Assembly (NCBI RefSeq): GCF_008326305.1
Contig: NZ_BIXY01000013.1
Coordinates: 37,868-101,867 of the forward strand
Reading direction: 5' to 3'
Source of the DNA: Dictyobacter arantiisoli
GTDB taxonomy: Bacteria > Chloroflexota > Ktedonobacteria > Ktedonobacterales > Ktedonobacteraceae
Length of the DNA: 64,000 nt
Shown here: piece after piece, positions 1 to 9,750 of the stretch
Numbering within the stretch: the first letter of the stretch is position 1
How the letters are laid out: each line of letters starts with the position of its first letter
The notes under the pieces: model-generated
Database searches by the model: none
Told to the model about the DNA's origin: nothing
What the model saw: only the letters and a program-made list of their open reading frames with translations
Position numbers and translations under genes: made by a program

Positions 1-1
1 C

Positions 2-148
2 TATCTGCTGCTTGGCTGGCTCTCAGAACATTATGGACCCTCTCTTGCCCTGTTTATTGGTGCCTTGCTCACTTTACTAATAGTTGGTATTGGGTGGATA
101 TGGCGCATATCTGCGGAGAAGAATATGGTGGATTCAACGCACTTTTAA
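2..148 (+). CDS. C-terminal end of a membrane transporter, MFS-like (partial)
   Basis: This frame is open from the window edge to a TAA stop. It encodes about 48 residues containing one strongly hydrophobic helix after the pattern GWLSEHYGPSLALFIGALLT and a short polar tail. The Gly-Trp-Leu plus small-residue pattern before a last helix resembles the final transmembrane segment of major facilitator transporters. The 5' part lies outside the window, so the family is an inference from one helix. There is no start codon or ribosome binding site to judge. Confidence 0.5.
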   Translation, partial: YLLLGWLSEHYGPSLALFIGALLTLLIVGIGWIWRISAEKNMVDSTHF

Positions 149-437
149 AGAGTCTTAATTTGTATTGTGTGAATTGTTTTGATACACATTGATGCATTTT
201 GCAATGAGAAGAAAGTACCGAGAAACATTCATGCCTCATTGAAAAGCTGTACACTAGAGCTAGTTTTAAAAAGATGGGTATTAGCCTGATCGTTTTTGCC
301 GCAGTGATAGTGGTTTGTACCTTAGCTGTGTGATGATATAACTTTTTAACACACCACCATGCTGGATGCAGCACGCAAACGACCAGTTGGCTATAGAAAG
401 TCTGCTAGACGGAAATTGTTTCAGGCGAGGTAAAGAT
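149..437. other. intergenic region upstream of ftsH
   Basis: No convincing gene is seen here. It holds the leader of the FtsH-like gene; an in-frame ATG at 366 lies inside it but has no ribosome binding site, whereas the ATG at 438 has one. No strong promoter hexamers were identified. Confidence 0.4.
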
Positions 438-2741
438 ATGGATGATAAGGCTCGTCGTCGCATCAATGCAATGAACAAGAAGCGGCGCCCTCAACGCACT
501 GTGAGCTCTACTTTACGTATGTGGTGGAAATTTTTGCAGGATTATCGTAGTGCAGTTTTGACGTGTCTCTTGCTGACCATCGGATGCGCCCTGTTATTTG
601 GGATTGCCGTACGTCTTCCTATCCCCTCTGATGATTCTGCTCCGATTAGCGGGATACAGACAGCTGACTATACAACGTTTCTTCATCTGGTGCACGATGG
701 TAATATCGAAGCGGTAGAAATCCAGGGCAACAATGTTTATGGATTGGTAAAGTACTCTACGCAAGTAAAAGCAACTGCATCGACATATAAAAATATCCTG
801 ATTTCTCATTCGGCTGCCGATGTAGCAAAATGGCAAAATTTCATCAAGGGAAATGCCACTTTAACATTTAATGCTGATAGCACATCTCCTGACGTGTTTC
901 ATTCACTCTATATGCACATGCCCTCGGATGGTCAGAATGCCCTGGTTGCGCAAATCGATGCCTCACATGTGCCAATAGAAGTTATTTCAACACCAAATTC
1001 GTTCAGCGGTCTGCCTGCTCTCCTTCATTATTTGCCGCTGATAATTGTCGTGCTGATTTTTATCATCTTCTTGCTGTATTTACGCAAGCAGAATCCGATG
1101 AATTCTATGGACGACAGCATTACCCAGATGGGAAAGAGCCGGGCGCGTCGCTTTAAGCGTGTGCAAGAGAGATCAACTTCCCCAACTTCACAGGAGTCTG
1201 GGGCTCAAGGTAAGTCTGCTGCTCGAACAGGCATTGCCGTCGCCAGACCAGTCTCTGCTCCCATTGCAACTGTACCGCCGGTCACGTTTGCTGATGTGGC
1301 GGGTATTGATGAGGTGCGGAATGAGTTAAGCGAGATTGTCCAATTCTTGCAGAGTCCTGAGAAATTTAATCGCCTGGGTGCCCATATTCCATGTGGTGCC
1401 CTGTTAGTTGGCGAGCCAGGTACAGGCAAAACGTTGCTGGCAAAGGCAGTGGCAGGAGAAGCTAAGGTTCCTTTCTTTAGTATGAGTGCCTCAGAATTTG
1501 TGGAGATGTATGTTGGTGTTGGTGCCAGCCGTGTCCGCGATCTTTTCCAGCAAGCACGCCTTGCGTCTCCTTGTGTCGTTTTTATTGATGAGATTGATGC
1601 CGTAGCTCGGAAGCGTTCAATGCGTGCCTCCAATAATGACGAACGTGATCAGACGCTTAATCAACTGTTAGTTGAGCTGGATGGGTTTGATGCTCGGCAA
1701 GCAGTGGTTGTCTTAGCCGCTACGAACCGGGTTGATATTCTGGATCAAGCTGTGTTACGCCCCGGTCGTTTTGATCGTCGCATTACCATATCAGCACCGG
1801 ATCGTGCTGGTCGTGAGGCTATCCTGCGTGTGCATGCGAAAGAGACGCCTTTAGCCACAGATGTATCGCTTGATCGTTTGGCGCGCCTGACGACTGGCAT
1901 GACCGGAGCTGACCTGGCAAATCTTGTTAATGAGGCGGCGTTGACGGCCGCTCGCCGCAATCTAGAGTGTCTTGATCATGAATGTTTTGAGGATGCTCTG
2001 GCTCGTGTTCAATTGGGGGCGTTACGTCCATTACTTATGAGCGAGGCTGATCGGCGCGTGATTGCTTTCCACGAGGGGGGGCATGCACTTGTTGCATATC
2101 ACCTGCCCGAAGCTGATACGGTTAATCGGGTGACGATCTTGCCACGCGGTCAAAGTCTGGGGGTTACCCAGTTTACCGCCGAGGTTGATCGCTATAATTA
2201 TAACCGTGAAGCATTGGTAGCACGTATCGCGGTGGGGCTGGGTGGTCGCATGGCGGAAGAACTTACTTTTGGCGCGAAGCGTATCACGACTGGCGCGGAA
2301 AACGATTTTCAAGTTGTGACAGGGCTGGCCCACAAAATGGTGACGCGTTGGGGCATGAGTGAGCGAATTGGAACACTCTATGTCGACTATCGTCCTGAAG
2401 AATCCTATGCTCTCAACTTGCGGTGTCTGGACCCTGCTGAATTACCAATTCAGACACAGAGTCTTATCGCTGATGCGCAAGGTAATCTGAGATTTGATGG
2501 ATCACAGACCGTACCGACTCGTCATTACGTTACGCGCCCCTCAGCAACGCGGTCATCCGGTGGTGCAACAATGAGCGCATTGGTGGATAAGGAAGTGCAG
2601 CATATTATTGCCGAAGGCAGTGCAGTGGCACGTGAGATCCTTACCCGGCATAAAGATCAGCTTACATTGCTTGCCGATGCCTTGCTCGAACATGAGCAAC
2701 TGGATCGCAGTCAATTCGAAGCACTCTTATCACAAGCTTGA
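438..2741 (+). CDS. ftsH: FtsH-family membrane AAA+ zinc metalloprotease
   Basis: This is an ATP-dependent membrane protease that extracts and degrades membrane and regulatory proteins. I start it at the ATG at 438 because GAGGT sits 6 bases upstream. Transmembrane helices lie near residues 39-60 and 198-216 and flank a small periplasmic/extracellular domain, as in FtsH. The AAA module has Walker A GEPGTGKT (about 325), Walker B VVFIDEID (about 378) and the arginine-finger region RPGRFDRR. The M41 zinc motif is HEGGH (about 544) rather than the usual HEAGH. About 60 residues between roughly 650 and 710 interrupt the C-terminal helical protease domain and are not typical of FtsH. Length (767 aa) exceeds the usual 600-680. 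It probably acts alongside a more conventional FtsH elsewhere. Confidence 0.92.
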   Translation: MDDKARRRINAMNKKRRPQRTVSSTLRMWWKFLQDYRSAVLTCLLLTIGCALLFGIAVRLPIPSDDSAPISGIQTADYTTFLHLVHDGNIEAVEIQGNNVYGLVKYSTQVKATASTYKNILISHSAADVAKWQNFIKGNATLTFNADSTSPDVFHSLYMHMPSDGQNALVAQIDASHVPIEVISTPNSFSGLPALLHYLPLIIVVLIFIIFLLYLRKQNPMNSMDDSITQMGKSRARRFKRVQERSTSPTSQESGAQGKSAARTGIAVARPVSAPIATVPPVTFADVAGIDEVRNELSEIVQFLQSPEKFNRLGAHIPCGALLVGEPGTGKTLLAKAVAGEAKVPFFSMSASEFVEMYVGVGASRVRDLFQQARLASPCVVFIDEIDAVARKRSMRASNNDERDQTLNQLLVELDGFDARQAVVVLAATNRVDILDQAVLRPGRFDRRITISAPDRAGREAILRVHAKETPLATDVSLDRLARLTTGMTGADLANLVNEAALTAARRNLECLDHECFEDALARVQLGALRPLLMSEADRRVIAFHEGGHALVAYHLPEADTVNRVTILPRGQSLGVTQFTAEVDRYNYNREALVARIAVGLGGRMAEELTFGAKRITTGAENDFQVVTGLAHKMVTRWGMSERIGTLYVDYRPEESYALNLRCLDPAELPIQTQSLIADAQGNLRFDGSQTVPTRHYVTRPSATRSSGGATMSALVDKEVQHIIAEGSAVAREILTRHKDQLTLLADALLEHEQLDRSQFEALLSQA

Positions 2742-2769
2742 TAGATTGATAGATTGATAGATTGATAGA
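2738..2769 (+). repeat. four tandem 8-bp repeats overlapping the ftsH stop codon
   Basis: The octamer TTGATAGA is repeated exactly four times. The ftsH stop codon TGA lies inside the first unit. An 8-bp period shifts frame with each unit gained or lost, but every unit carries TGA and TAG, so the protein end would hardly change. Confidence 0.9.
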
Positions 2770-2830
2770 GGAGTCCTCCAGAAAATAGTGTGCATCCTTG
2801 CATTGAAAATGTGGTTATCCTGCACGTACA

Positions 2831-3601
2831 TTACTGGAGGACATTTTCTTTCTGTTCCTCTTCCTCCTCATATTCCTCCTCAGAAGGATCGGGAGTTTGA
2901 TCTTTGCGCCCACGGACATATTCGATTAAAGGACCTCCCAGGGCTGTAATTGCCAGTTGCGCATAGGTTACTAGCTCGCGGCGGCTGTTGCGTTGATAAA
3001 ACGCTTCTACTGCGTCGATCCATTGTTGTGCGACTTGAGGATCATAGTCATACAGAGCGCGCAATTGCCATTTACCGCTGCCTGTCCAACGGCGCTGGGC
3101 AGCGAGCAGTGCATCGGTTGCTCCGGTTGCCAGATAACTTGCAAAGACGAAGCTTTCCTCGCGACTGCGTGAAGATGAGAAGTCATCGGCCAGATTCGTT
3201 AAATCGTGCCGCCAGCGATCCATTGCATCCTGCTGGAGAGGATCTGGACCGTATTCAAAGACCTGGTTGGCCTCATGCTGGATTTGCTGGGCCAGTCCGT
3301 CTGTGTCTTTGAGGATAAGTCCCTTTGCACACATATGTGTTATCACTGGCCGATGGTTTTTCATATCCGATTTGAAAAACTTACGGCATGTTTCATGCGA
3401 GTTAAATATGACGTCGATAGTTCGTCCAAACGCTTGCAACGTTTCCTCATAAGGATAGAGCGCTTTTTCATCAATTACGACGATGTCTAGATCGGACGTA
3501 GTGGTTTCCTCATTACGAGAGGAACTGCCAGCCAGGATCGCCGCATCACAATTAGGAAAGTTCTGATCAAGAAATGCTCGTGCAGTCTCCACACTATTCA
3601 T
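2831..3601 (-). CDS. MNT-type nucleotidyltransferase-domain protein
   Basis: The N-terminal domain carries the polymerase-beta-like nucleotidyltransferase signature: GSSSR at residues 25-29 followed by SDLDIVV at 36-42, whose two aspartates bind metal. A helical C-terminal region of about 150 residues and a very acidic Glu-rich tail (about 235-250) follow. Members transfer nucleotides to antibiotics, proteins or RNA; the substrate here cannot be told. A longer reading begins with TTG at 3619, but AAGGAG sits 6 bases before the ATG at 3601, so I use that. It converges on ftsH and has no apparent operon partner. Confidence 0.8.
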   Translation of the reverse strand: MNSVETARAFLDQNFPNCDAAILAGSSSRNEETTTSDLDIVVIDEKALYPYEETLQAFGRTIDVIFNSHETCRKFFKSDMKNHRPVITHMCAKGLILKDTDGLAQQIQHEANQVFEYGPDPLQQDAMDRWRHDLTNLADDFSSSRSREESFVFASYLATGATDALLAAQRRWTGSGKWQLRALYDYDPQVAQQWIDAVEAFYQRNSRRELVTYAQLAITALGGPLIEYVRGRKDQTPDPSEEEYEEEEEQKENVLQ

Positions 3602-4141
3602 CAGTATCTCCTTGTGCAATCATGATAACTATCAGTAGTATTATGTATCGGAAGAATTGCATAGAAGTTTATGGATAAAGAATTGCCTTGACCAAAATAG
3701 CGAGAAAGGTATCATTCTTCTTTCTATAAGAGGTGCAGAGAAGAACGTTAGCTTTCAATTATACCTTTAGATTCTTCTACCTGACTGGCGTCGTTTGGTT
3801 GTTGCGGAAAAAAGAGCGAGGGAAGAGAGGCGCATGATCATACGTACGTATTTGTCCGTATGCTCTGAACATAGGCGCTGCCTGATCTGCATTATTCCAT
3901 TCACTGCATAGAGAGATAGAACAGGTGTCAGGGGATGATACTGGGATCCAGGTATGAAAAAGGAGTGGAATATAAACTGCTTGAATGCTAGAGGCATGGG
4001 GCCGAAATTCTGTAAAACGACCCCTATTCATCTCTGGGTGTTGCCAGTTGATGGTCACAGTCATCAACTGTAAGGCTGCTACTCTAGCTATGCATACTCA
4101 CTGAGTAGTTTAAGACACAAGCCATGAGAGATAAAAACGGA
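3602..4141. other. 540-bp intergenic region
   Basis: Two overlapping leftward reading frames (about 76 and 96 codons) occur here, but neither has a ribosome binding site or a recognisable domain, so I do not call them. The stretch contains the promoter region of the nucleotidyltransferase and the 3' flank of the PP2C gene. No terminator-like hairpin stands out. Confidence 0.4.
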
Positions 4142-5140
4142 CTAAAAACGACAGGTCATCACAATAGCGCTCATATCATCGGGCTTAGAGCGTATTGTCT
4201 GGCTGCGGTCTTCATGTGAGCGTTCACGAGCGCTCTCAACCAGAACGCGGGCAGCAGATGATCGTGGATTAGTACGAATTACGTGTTCAATCTCTTCGTC
4301 AGTCAAATTATCATGAATGCCATCGGTACATAAAAGGATGCGGTCACCTGGATAAACGCTGATTTTATTGGTATGTATCGTTGGTGGAATAGGGCCACCC
4401 AATGCCTGGGTGATACCGCCGCGCAGGCGAAAGTAGTTGTATTCGACATCAGAAAGCTGGTCTGCCCGCATTGCCTGGTCAATACGAAAAGCATGATACT
4501 CATTGACAATCTGATTTTCAATCAGCTTGCTGAGTAGTCCATCATCATGAGTCAGACGTTGAATGCGCTCTTCTCCCCGTAAGAGGTAGATACGGCTATC
4601 TCCGACATGAGCATAGACCATCGTATAGTCATGGATGTCGGGTTGGCGACAGAAGGCTGCCAGAGCTACTGTGGTTGCCAGATCATCGGTATGTGCTCGA
4701 GTGGCACCATTGGTTCGTACCTGTTCATCAGCTTCCAGAATCAAATCTTCCAATACTTTGCAGAGGTCATGTTGGTTACAGTCTTCTAGAAAGGTATAAA
4801 TTTTTCTTCTATTGCGCTCTTTGGTAAGGATACGTTTCCAGGCACGGCGAGTAGAATGAGAAGCCGTTTGTGATGCAATTTCTGCCGCAGCACTTCCACC
4901 AACACCATCGAAGACAGCAAAAAGGCCGCCGAGTTCATCAATAATGATGTTATCTTCATTCCGGGTAGGGTGCCGCTCGTTAGCGATACTGCGACCTGAA
5001 GTAGTGAAAGGTGACCGCTGATGAAGATGATAAAGTTTTGTCCGTTTCTTATGTTGTGTATTATGTGGCATCTTCGTCGATTGCTGCCTTTCGAATAAAT
5101 TGACTAGAGATTTTGCACTGTTTGTCGCTTGATAATTCAT
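4142..5140 (-). CDS. PP2C-family Ser/Thr protein phosphatase
   Basis: This is a metal-dependent phosphatase of the PPM/PP2C family, likely reversing Hanks-type kinase phosphorylation. Motifs in order: RNEDN (about 60-64), FAVFDGVGG (74-82, metal-binding Asp), VGDSRIYLLR, LLCTDGIHDNL (about 273) and KPDDMSAIV near the C-terminus. An insert around residues 90-140 between the first motifs is longer and more basic than in typical bacterial Stp (about 240 aa). The N-terminal 50 residues are not part of the fold. The start is uncertain: no strong ribosome binding site precedes the ATG at 5140, and an ATG at 5071 is an alternative. No kinase gene is adjacent. Confidence 0.9.
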   Translation of the reverse strand: MNYQATNSAKSLVNLFERQQSTKMPHNTQHKKRTKLYHLHQRSPFTTSGRSIANERHPTRNEDNIIIDELGGLFAVFDGVGGSAAAEIASQTASHSTRRAWKRILTKERNRRKIYTFLEDCNQHDLCKVLEDLILEADEQVRTNGATRAHTDDLATTVALAAFCRQPDIHDYTMVYAHVGDSRIYLLRGEERIQRLTHDDGLLSKLIENQIVNEYHAFRIDQAMRADQLSDVEYNYFRLRGGITQALGGPIPPTIHTNKISVYPGDRILLCTDGIHDNLTDEEIEHVIRTNPRSSAARVLVESARERSHEDRSQTIRSKPDDMSAIVMTCRF

Positions 5141-5379
5141 GTGTATACCATTTACATTAGAACAGACCGCAAGGTCCAGAAATACCTTTAACGTTGCTTA
5201 GCGGTTTATACTTATGTTAACTCGCCCCAATCCAATGTTCTCTGTCATATACATTATTGATGCGATGGATTGCCGTTGCTTGTGAACTCCATCGTCCTGG
5301 TCGCATAAACTATTGAGTGCAAGTATAGCAGATCGAAGGATGAAAAGAAAAGGGTCAGGCAATCCTGCGCATCATTGTT

Positions 5380-6096
5380 TCAATAAAGTAGTTTACATAT
5401 TCTTAAGAAATTTTCGAATACTAATTTGGTATGGTATTGGTATTGTGGAAAGTCAGTTTCGCGCTGATGCTCAACCACTATGTAACCAGGTAGCCCGATT
5501 GCATTTATGATACTCTCTTTCAAAGACGGATGATACAGCCAGGTATTAAGCGCATCGTGATCAAGTTCGATATGATATTGCAGGCCATATGCATATTTAC
5601 CATAGCGGAAAGCCTGATTCTGAGTATTGTTGTTGGATGCAAGCAGAACGGCTCCTGCGGGTAAATCAAAGGTATCTTCGTGCCAATGAAAGACTTTTTG
5701 ATATTGTGGCAAGCCTGCGAATAAAGGATCATCTTGCCCCTGCAGCGTTAATGGAATATCAAAAAAGCCAATCTCAGTCATTGTATGAGGATGAACCAGA
5801 CCCCCCATGGCATCAGCGAGTAATTGGCTGCCCAGGCAGACGCCTAGATAGGGAATTTCCTCCGCTACAATCTGTTGCAGCCAGGCCTCTTCTGGTAAGA
5901 GATAGGGGTAGTCACGTTTGGCATAGATGTGTTGTGAACCACCCAGAGCCACGATCCCCGCATATTGTGTTGGATCTGGTAATTTATCTGTTTCTATATT
6001 GATGATATCATGCGCGATACCATGTTCATCTAACAAGTTTCCCAGGTAGCCATACGGGTTCAGCCATTCATGCTGTAAGATTAAGATCCTTCCCAC
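5380..6096 (-). CDS. class I glutamine amidotransferase-like protein
   Basis: The protein has the GATase1 fold. The nucleophile elbow is GVCLGSQ with Cys87, and the catalytic partners are His175 and Glu177 in YHIEL. Such stand-alone domains resemble GMP synthase amidotransferase subunits and gamma-glutamyl hydrolase-like proteins acting on small-molecule glutamyl amides; the substrate is unknown. The start is GTG, with AAAGGAA about 10 bases upstream. Residues after about 205 form a short tail not needed for the fold. It is a single gene, flanked by intergenic spaces above 200 bp. Confidence 0.85.
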   Translation of the reverse strand: MGRILILQHEWLNPYGYLGNLLDEHGIAHDIINIETDKLPDPTQYAGIVALGGSQHIYAKRDYPYLLPEEAWLQQIVAEEIPYLGVCLGSQLLADAMGGLVHPHTMTEIGFFDIPLTLQGQDDPLFAGLPQYQKVFHWHEDTFDLPAGAVLLASNNNTQNQAFRYGKYAYGLQYHIELDHDALNTWLYHPSLKESIINAIGLPGYIVVEHQRETDFPQYQYHTKLVFENFLRICKLLY

Positions 6097-6314
6097 GTAC
6101 GAGTGGTTCCTTTCTCTCTACACGATAATCAATTATTATCTCAACACTATAAATTTTATAGGTAAAATAGATGGTAACGCAAGGCTTGTTTTCTGCCTCG
6201 ATTAAAGTTAGGAACAAAGCCAGTTGAACCAACCATTTATATACATTACAACATTATCTTGATAGCTCCTGTTCCATCAGGCCTGTATAGACAATAATCA
6301 GTAGGAAATTTAGC

Positions 6315-8519
6315 CTAGTGTGGAATACGCCCTTGTATCGTCATCTCGACCTCCCAGACTTGACCGCCCTCCAGCAGGAGGGGCCAGAGGAAGGTGAAAT
6401 TACTTCCCTGATGGGTACGTTCAAAGCCTGCTTCTGAGCCGGTTACGGTGTCAATAGAGAAGTGCCAGAGTGTAGCAGGAACGCTGAGCACGAAGCCAAT
6501 ATCCTGTTGTAGCCAACTATTGCCGACGTGGATAGCTTGTGCCTCATGATGTTCTCCCGTGCTATCAAAATATTGTGATTCCTCTTCTTGTCCTTCAATA
6601 GTCATGTAAGCCTGAGGATTGTTTCCACCTCCGAGCAAATTGAGATTCCATTCGGTTGCGAAGTTGGTTTGTAACCGTGCCTGCCCCTGGTTTTCAATTC
6701 GGTAGCGAACGATCAGTTTTTCCTCTCCCAACGGTATCTGGATAGTCTTGCTCAGATGTACCATTAGAGGATTTAGCGCCCCTGGACGTTTTACTTCGCC
6801 TATACGATCAAATAGGACAGTTATATCGCTGGCTCCTTGCGTGACGTGGGCGGCATAAGGTTGATTGGCAAACGTTCCCTGTTCCTCATAGCGCATCTGA
6901 GCATAGCTCTCAAGTGGTAGACCCGAGGGAAGGAAATGATCGATGAGACTGCTGCGGCGATAGGGATCGATGACCAGATACTGGTCAAGATCGCTTTCTT
7001 TGGTACGTATGGTGCTATGTGGATTGTCTGGTTGGTCAGTATCACTCTGGGGGATGGGCGCATTCGTGATCGCGGTGCGTCGTCGTTCCTGTTCATAGAT
7101 ACGCAACGTCTGATGATAGCTTTCTTGCCGGCGCGTCATTACACAGAGTAAGTTGTGGGCGCTACGCCGTAAATCCCATTCAAAGAGGCTCCCTCCATGC
7201 TCAGGATCGAAATAGAGGTTTTGTTGATCGCTCTCAATAAGTAGCTGTTGACGAGTATTGCGCTCAAAATCGGTCAGAGTATAGTGTTGCCAGGATCGGT
7301 TACCGTGTGTTAGCATTGCAGCGGCATTCTCTGCCTTGATCAGATGATGATAAATAGCTGAGCGCACATGTGCCATGTAAATGCCACCAAAGAGGCCATG
7401 CCAGTATGTATCGTTGGCCTGCGCTTTTAAAAGATGTGTGAGACCGGCTTCATCGTTTGCGCCTGCAGCATAGACGAGGTCGTGGACATGAAGCATCTTT
7501 TTATGTTGATTGTTGATTTCAGCGTATCGTACCAGGAAACTGCGCCAGAAGCCGCCACGCATGAATTGAAGAATATCGGGGCGGTGCTCTTTTTCTAGTT
7601 GGTGTAAGAGTTGTCCAAACTGATAGGATTTCTTTGGTGGGAGCGCCCACTCGGTCATCTCAATATAGGATGCAGTTGGCAGATAGGCACGTCCGAGGGC
7701 GGCATGCTGATTGGCATAGGTCCCTAATGCTATGGTATGGAGCCAGTCGCTATTCTCTTCCAGAGCCGTGAAAAACTGTTCTACCCAGCCGGAACGTTCC
7801 TTGGTACCCCAGCAATACGTTTGCGTATCAGGCCAGGCACCAAATTTCTCTCCATCGTCGCCCATCACCACAATACGTTGACCATCCAGCGTCGCTAGCT
7901 TGTGCAGAGTTTTGATGGTCTCCTCGGGCGGACGCCAGGGAATTGTATAGCGCAATGCCTGGCTGGTTGCGTACACTTTCACAATCCCTGTCTGGTCTTC
8001 TGTGGCATAATAGCCATAGAGGTCGTGATCCTCAAGTCCAACATTTTTGAAGTGGATATCATCGAGAATGGTCCATTGTATGTCTGCCGCACTGAGTGCG
8101 CGTGGTAAACTCGGCTCCCAGACGCGCTCAGCCAACCACATACCAGTTGGCTTTTGTCCGAAATGACTCTCGATACGTTCAGATAAGCGTTGGATTTGTG
8201 CGAGCTTATCCCCATCGGGAATTGCTGGCAGAATTGGTTCGTAGTAGCCTCCACCCACCATTTCAATCTGTTGGCACGCTACCAGTCGGGCGACCCGCTG
8301 TAGAAATTCTGGCTGAGATTCTTCCAACCAATCAATTAATGAGCCCGTATAATGGAGTGAAAGGTGTACACCGGGATGTCGTTCTAGCGCTTCAATCAAA
8401 GGGAGATATGAGGATTCGTAAACCTGCTGAAATACCCAGGGAAAATTTCCAACTGGTTGATGATTGTGCAGCAGTAATCCGAGATGGATGCTACGTTGGG
8501 TATGCGGCTTTGTTGTCAT
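6315..8519 (-). CDS. glycoside hydrolase family 57 alpha-glucan enzyme
   Basis: This is a GH57 (beta/alpha)7-barrel enzyme, probably an alpha-amylase or 4-alpha-glucanotransferase acting on starch or glycogen. All conserved GH57 regions are visible: HNHQPVG (18-24), GGGYYEPI (89-96), WLAERVWEP with the catalytic Glu at 131, GDDGEKFGAWP (220-230) with the acid Asp, and a fifth block PTASYIEMTEW. The C-terminal half matches the all-beta domains (DUF1925/DUF1926 type) that accompany 4-alpha-glucanotransferases. At 734 aa it fits that subgroup. No signal peptide is seen, so it should be cytoplasmic and act in glycogen or maltodextrin turnover. Confidence 0.9.
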   Translation of the reverse strand: MTTKPHTQRSIHLGLLLHNHQPVGNFPWVFQQVYESSYLPLIEALERHPGVHLSLHYTGSLIDWLEESQPEFLQRVARLVACQQIEMVGGGYYEPILPAIPDGDKLAQIQRLSERIESHFGQKPTGMWLAERVWEPSLPRALSAADIQWTILDDIHFKNVGLEDHDLYGYYATEDQTGIVKVYATSQALRYTIPWRPPEETIKTLHKLATLDGQRIVVMGDDGEKFGAWPDTQTYCWGTKERSGWVEQFFTALEENSDWLHTIALGTYANQHAALGRAYLPTASYIEMTEWALPPKKSYQFGQLLHQLEKEHRPDILQFMRGGFWRSFLVRYAEINNQHKKMLHVHDLVYAAGANDEAGLTHLLKAQANDTYWHGLFGGIYMAHVRSAIYHHLIKAENAAAMLTHGNRSWQHYTLTDFERNTRQQLLIESDQQNLYFDPEHGGSLFEWDLRRSAHNLLCVMTRRQESYHQTLRIYEQERRRTAITNAPIPQSDTDQPDNPHSTIRTKESDLDQYLVIDPYRRSSLIDHFLPSGLPLESYAQMRYEEQGTFANQPYAAHVTQGASDITVLFDRIGEVKRPGALNPLMVHLSKTIQIPLGEEKLIVRYRIENQGQARLQTNFATEWNLNLLGGGNNPQAYMTIEGQEEESQYFDSTGEHHEAQAIHVGNSWLQQDIGFVLSVPATLWHFSIDTVTGSEAGFERTHQGSNFTFLWPLLLEGGQVWEVEMTIQGRIPH

Positions 8520-8968
8520 ACTCTTCCAACCTTTATTATTTCAGCCTCAACCATTCAAAGTTTTTTCGTGTACGTGACACGTTATTTTCCAGCGTATAGG
8601 CTAGAATCTCTTTATCAAAGGTTTACCGTTCAGGCTTCTCTGATAAATATACCATACACGCTGCTATAAAATGAAATCTATTATGGCAATAGAAGACATT
8701 ATGAGCTATCGTTTGCGACTGAATAAAAGTCTTCAGGTACATAAATGAATGGTGTATATGCTCTGTGTGCAGGTTTGGATGGTTGCGGAGGCTACCTTCT
8801 TGAGCTAATAATTGCTATACTTTTGCAGGTGGGAGCATGCGTTGGTCGCAAGGTTGATTTTTAGTATGAATAAGCATCTTCTGGTACCTGTGTTGTGCGA
8901 TAATAATAGAAAAAAAGTATCAAAAAAACGTCGATGGATGCATCGAATAGAGTTGCCAGGGTAGAATA
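8520..8968. other. divergent intergenic region
   Basis: This 449-bp space separates the leftward GH57 gene from the rightward response regulator, so it must carry both promoters. I see no convincing small gene, RNA or strong inverted repeat. Confidence 0.4.
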
Positions 8969-9736
8969 ATGGGAATACTCAAACTATTGCTTGTCGATGA
9001 CCATGGTCCGTTGCGTAGAGCGCTTTATGAGGGCCTGGAGGCAACCCGTGCGGTGCAGGTGATAGGGGAAGCGGCGACTGGCCGTGAGGCGGTAGCACGA
9101 GCCTTGGAATTAGATATGGATGTTATTCTGATGGATGTGCAGTTGCGCGATCCAGAGGAAGGTCGCCGGGCTTTGAGTGGTGTGGGGGCCGCAGTGGCGA
9201 TTCGCCGCGAGCGTCCACGTATGCCAGTGGTATTTTATTCGATTCAGGATGATGATGAATATTATCGTGAGTTCCGCGCTTCTGGTATCCTGACCCATTA
9301 TGCATATGTGCGAAAAAGCAATTATTTATTGCCCAGTATGCTTGTGCCGTTACTACGTGATGCTGTGAGTGGGCGTAGTCTGGTTGATCCCGAAATAGAA
9401 GATCGTGTTCAGGAAGTGCGTGATCTGGATGAGCAGTCCCCGCGTGCTCTGCTGGAGCCGAATGAGTTGCGCGTTGTGGAGTTAATGGCGCAAGGGATGA
9501 CGAATGAGCAAATTGCCGCACGTCTGAGCCTGCACGATAAGCGAGCAGTGAGTCGTACCAATGGACGTATCTATGCTGCCTGGGGCCTGAGCGAGAATGC
9601 AGTCGATGATAAGGTTGCACGCGCACGTGCGACGTTGATCTATATGCTAAACCGTATGGTAATGTGGGATGAATCCGGTGTGGCCCTGGTTCAGGATCGT
9701 CGCGGCGAATGGATGCCCTTATATAAAGAAGAGTAA
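8969..9736 (+). CDS. NarL/FixJ-type response regulator
   Basis: The N-terminal receiver domain has the acidic pair Asp10-Asp11 and a phospho-acceptor Asp56 in ILMDVQL. A LuxR-type helix-turn-helix follows at about residues 161-215 (EPNELRVVELMAQGMTNEQI). The receiver carries an insertion after the phosphorylation site and a Lys in YVRKSN in the usual conserved position. It is followed by its probable sensor kinase after 14 bases, so the two form a two-component pair. The regulated genes cannot be deduced. Confidence 0.9.
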   Translation: MGILKLLLVDDHGPLRRALYEGLEATRAVQVIGEAATGREAVARALELDMDVILMDVQLRDPEEGRRALSGVGAAVAIRRERPRMPVVFYSIQDDDEYYREFRASGILTHYAYVRKSNYLLPSMLVPLLRDAVSGRSLVDPEIEDRVQEVRDLDEQSPRALLEPNELRVVELMAQGMTNEQIAARLSLHDKRAVSRTNGRIYAAWGLSENAVDDKVARARATLIYMLNRMVMWDESGVALVQDRRGEWMPLYKEE

Positions 9737-9750
9737 AGAAGAGTTGCCCT

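Noticed and set aside
3767..4067. Two overlapping leftward frames of 76 and 96 codons
   Set aside because: No ribosome binding site, odd composition, no family resemblance.
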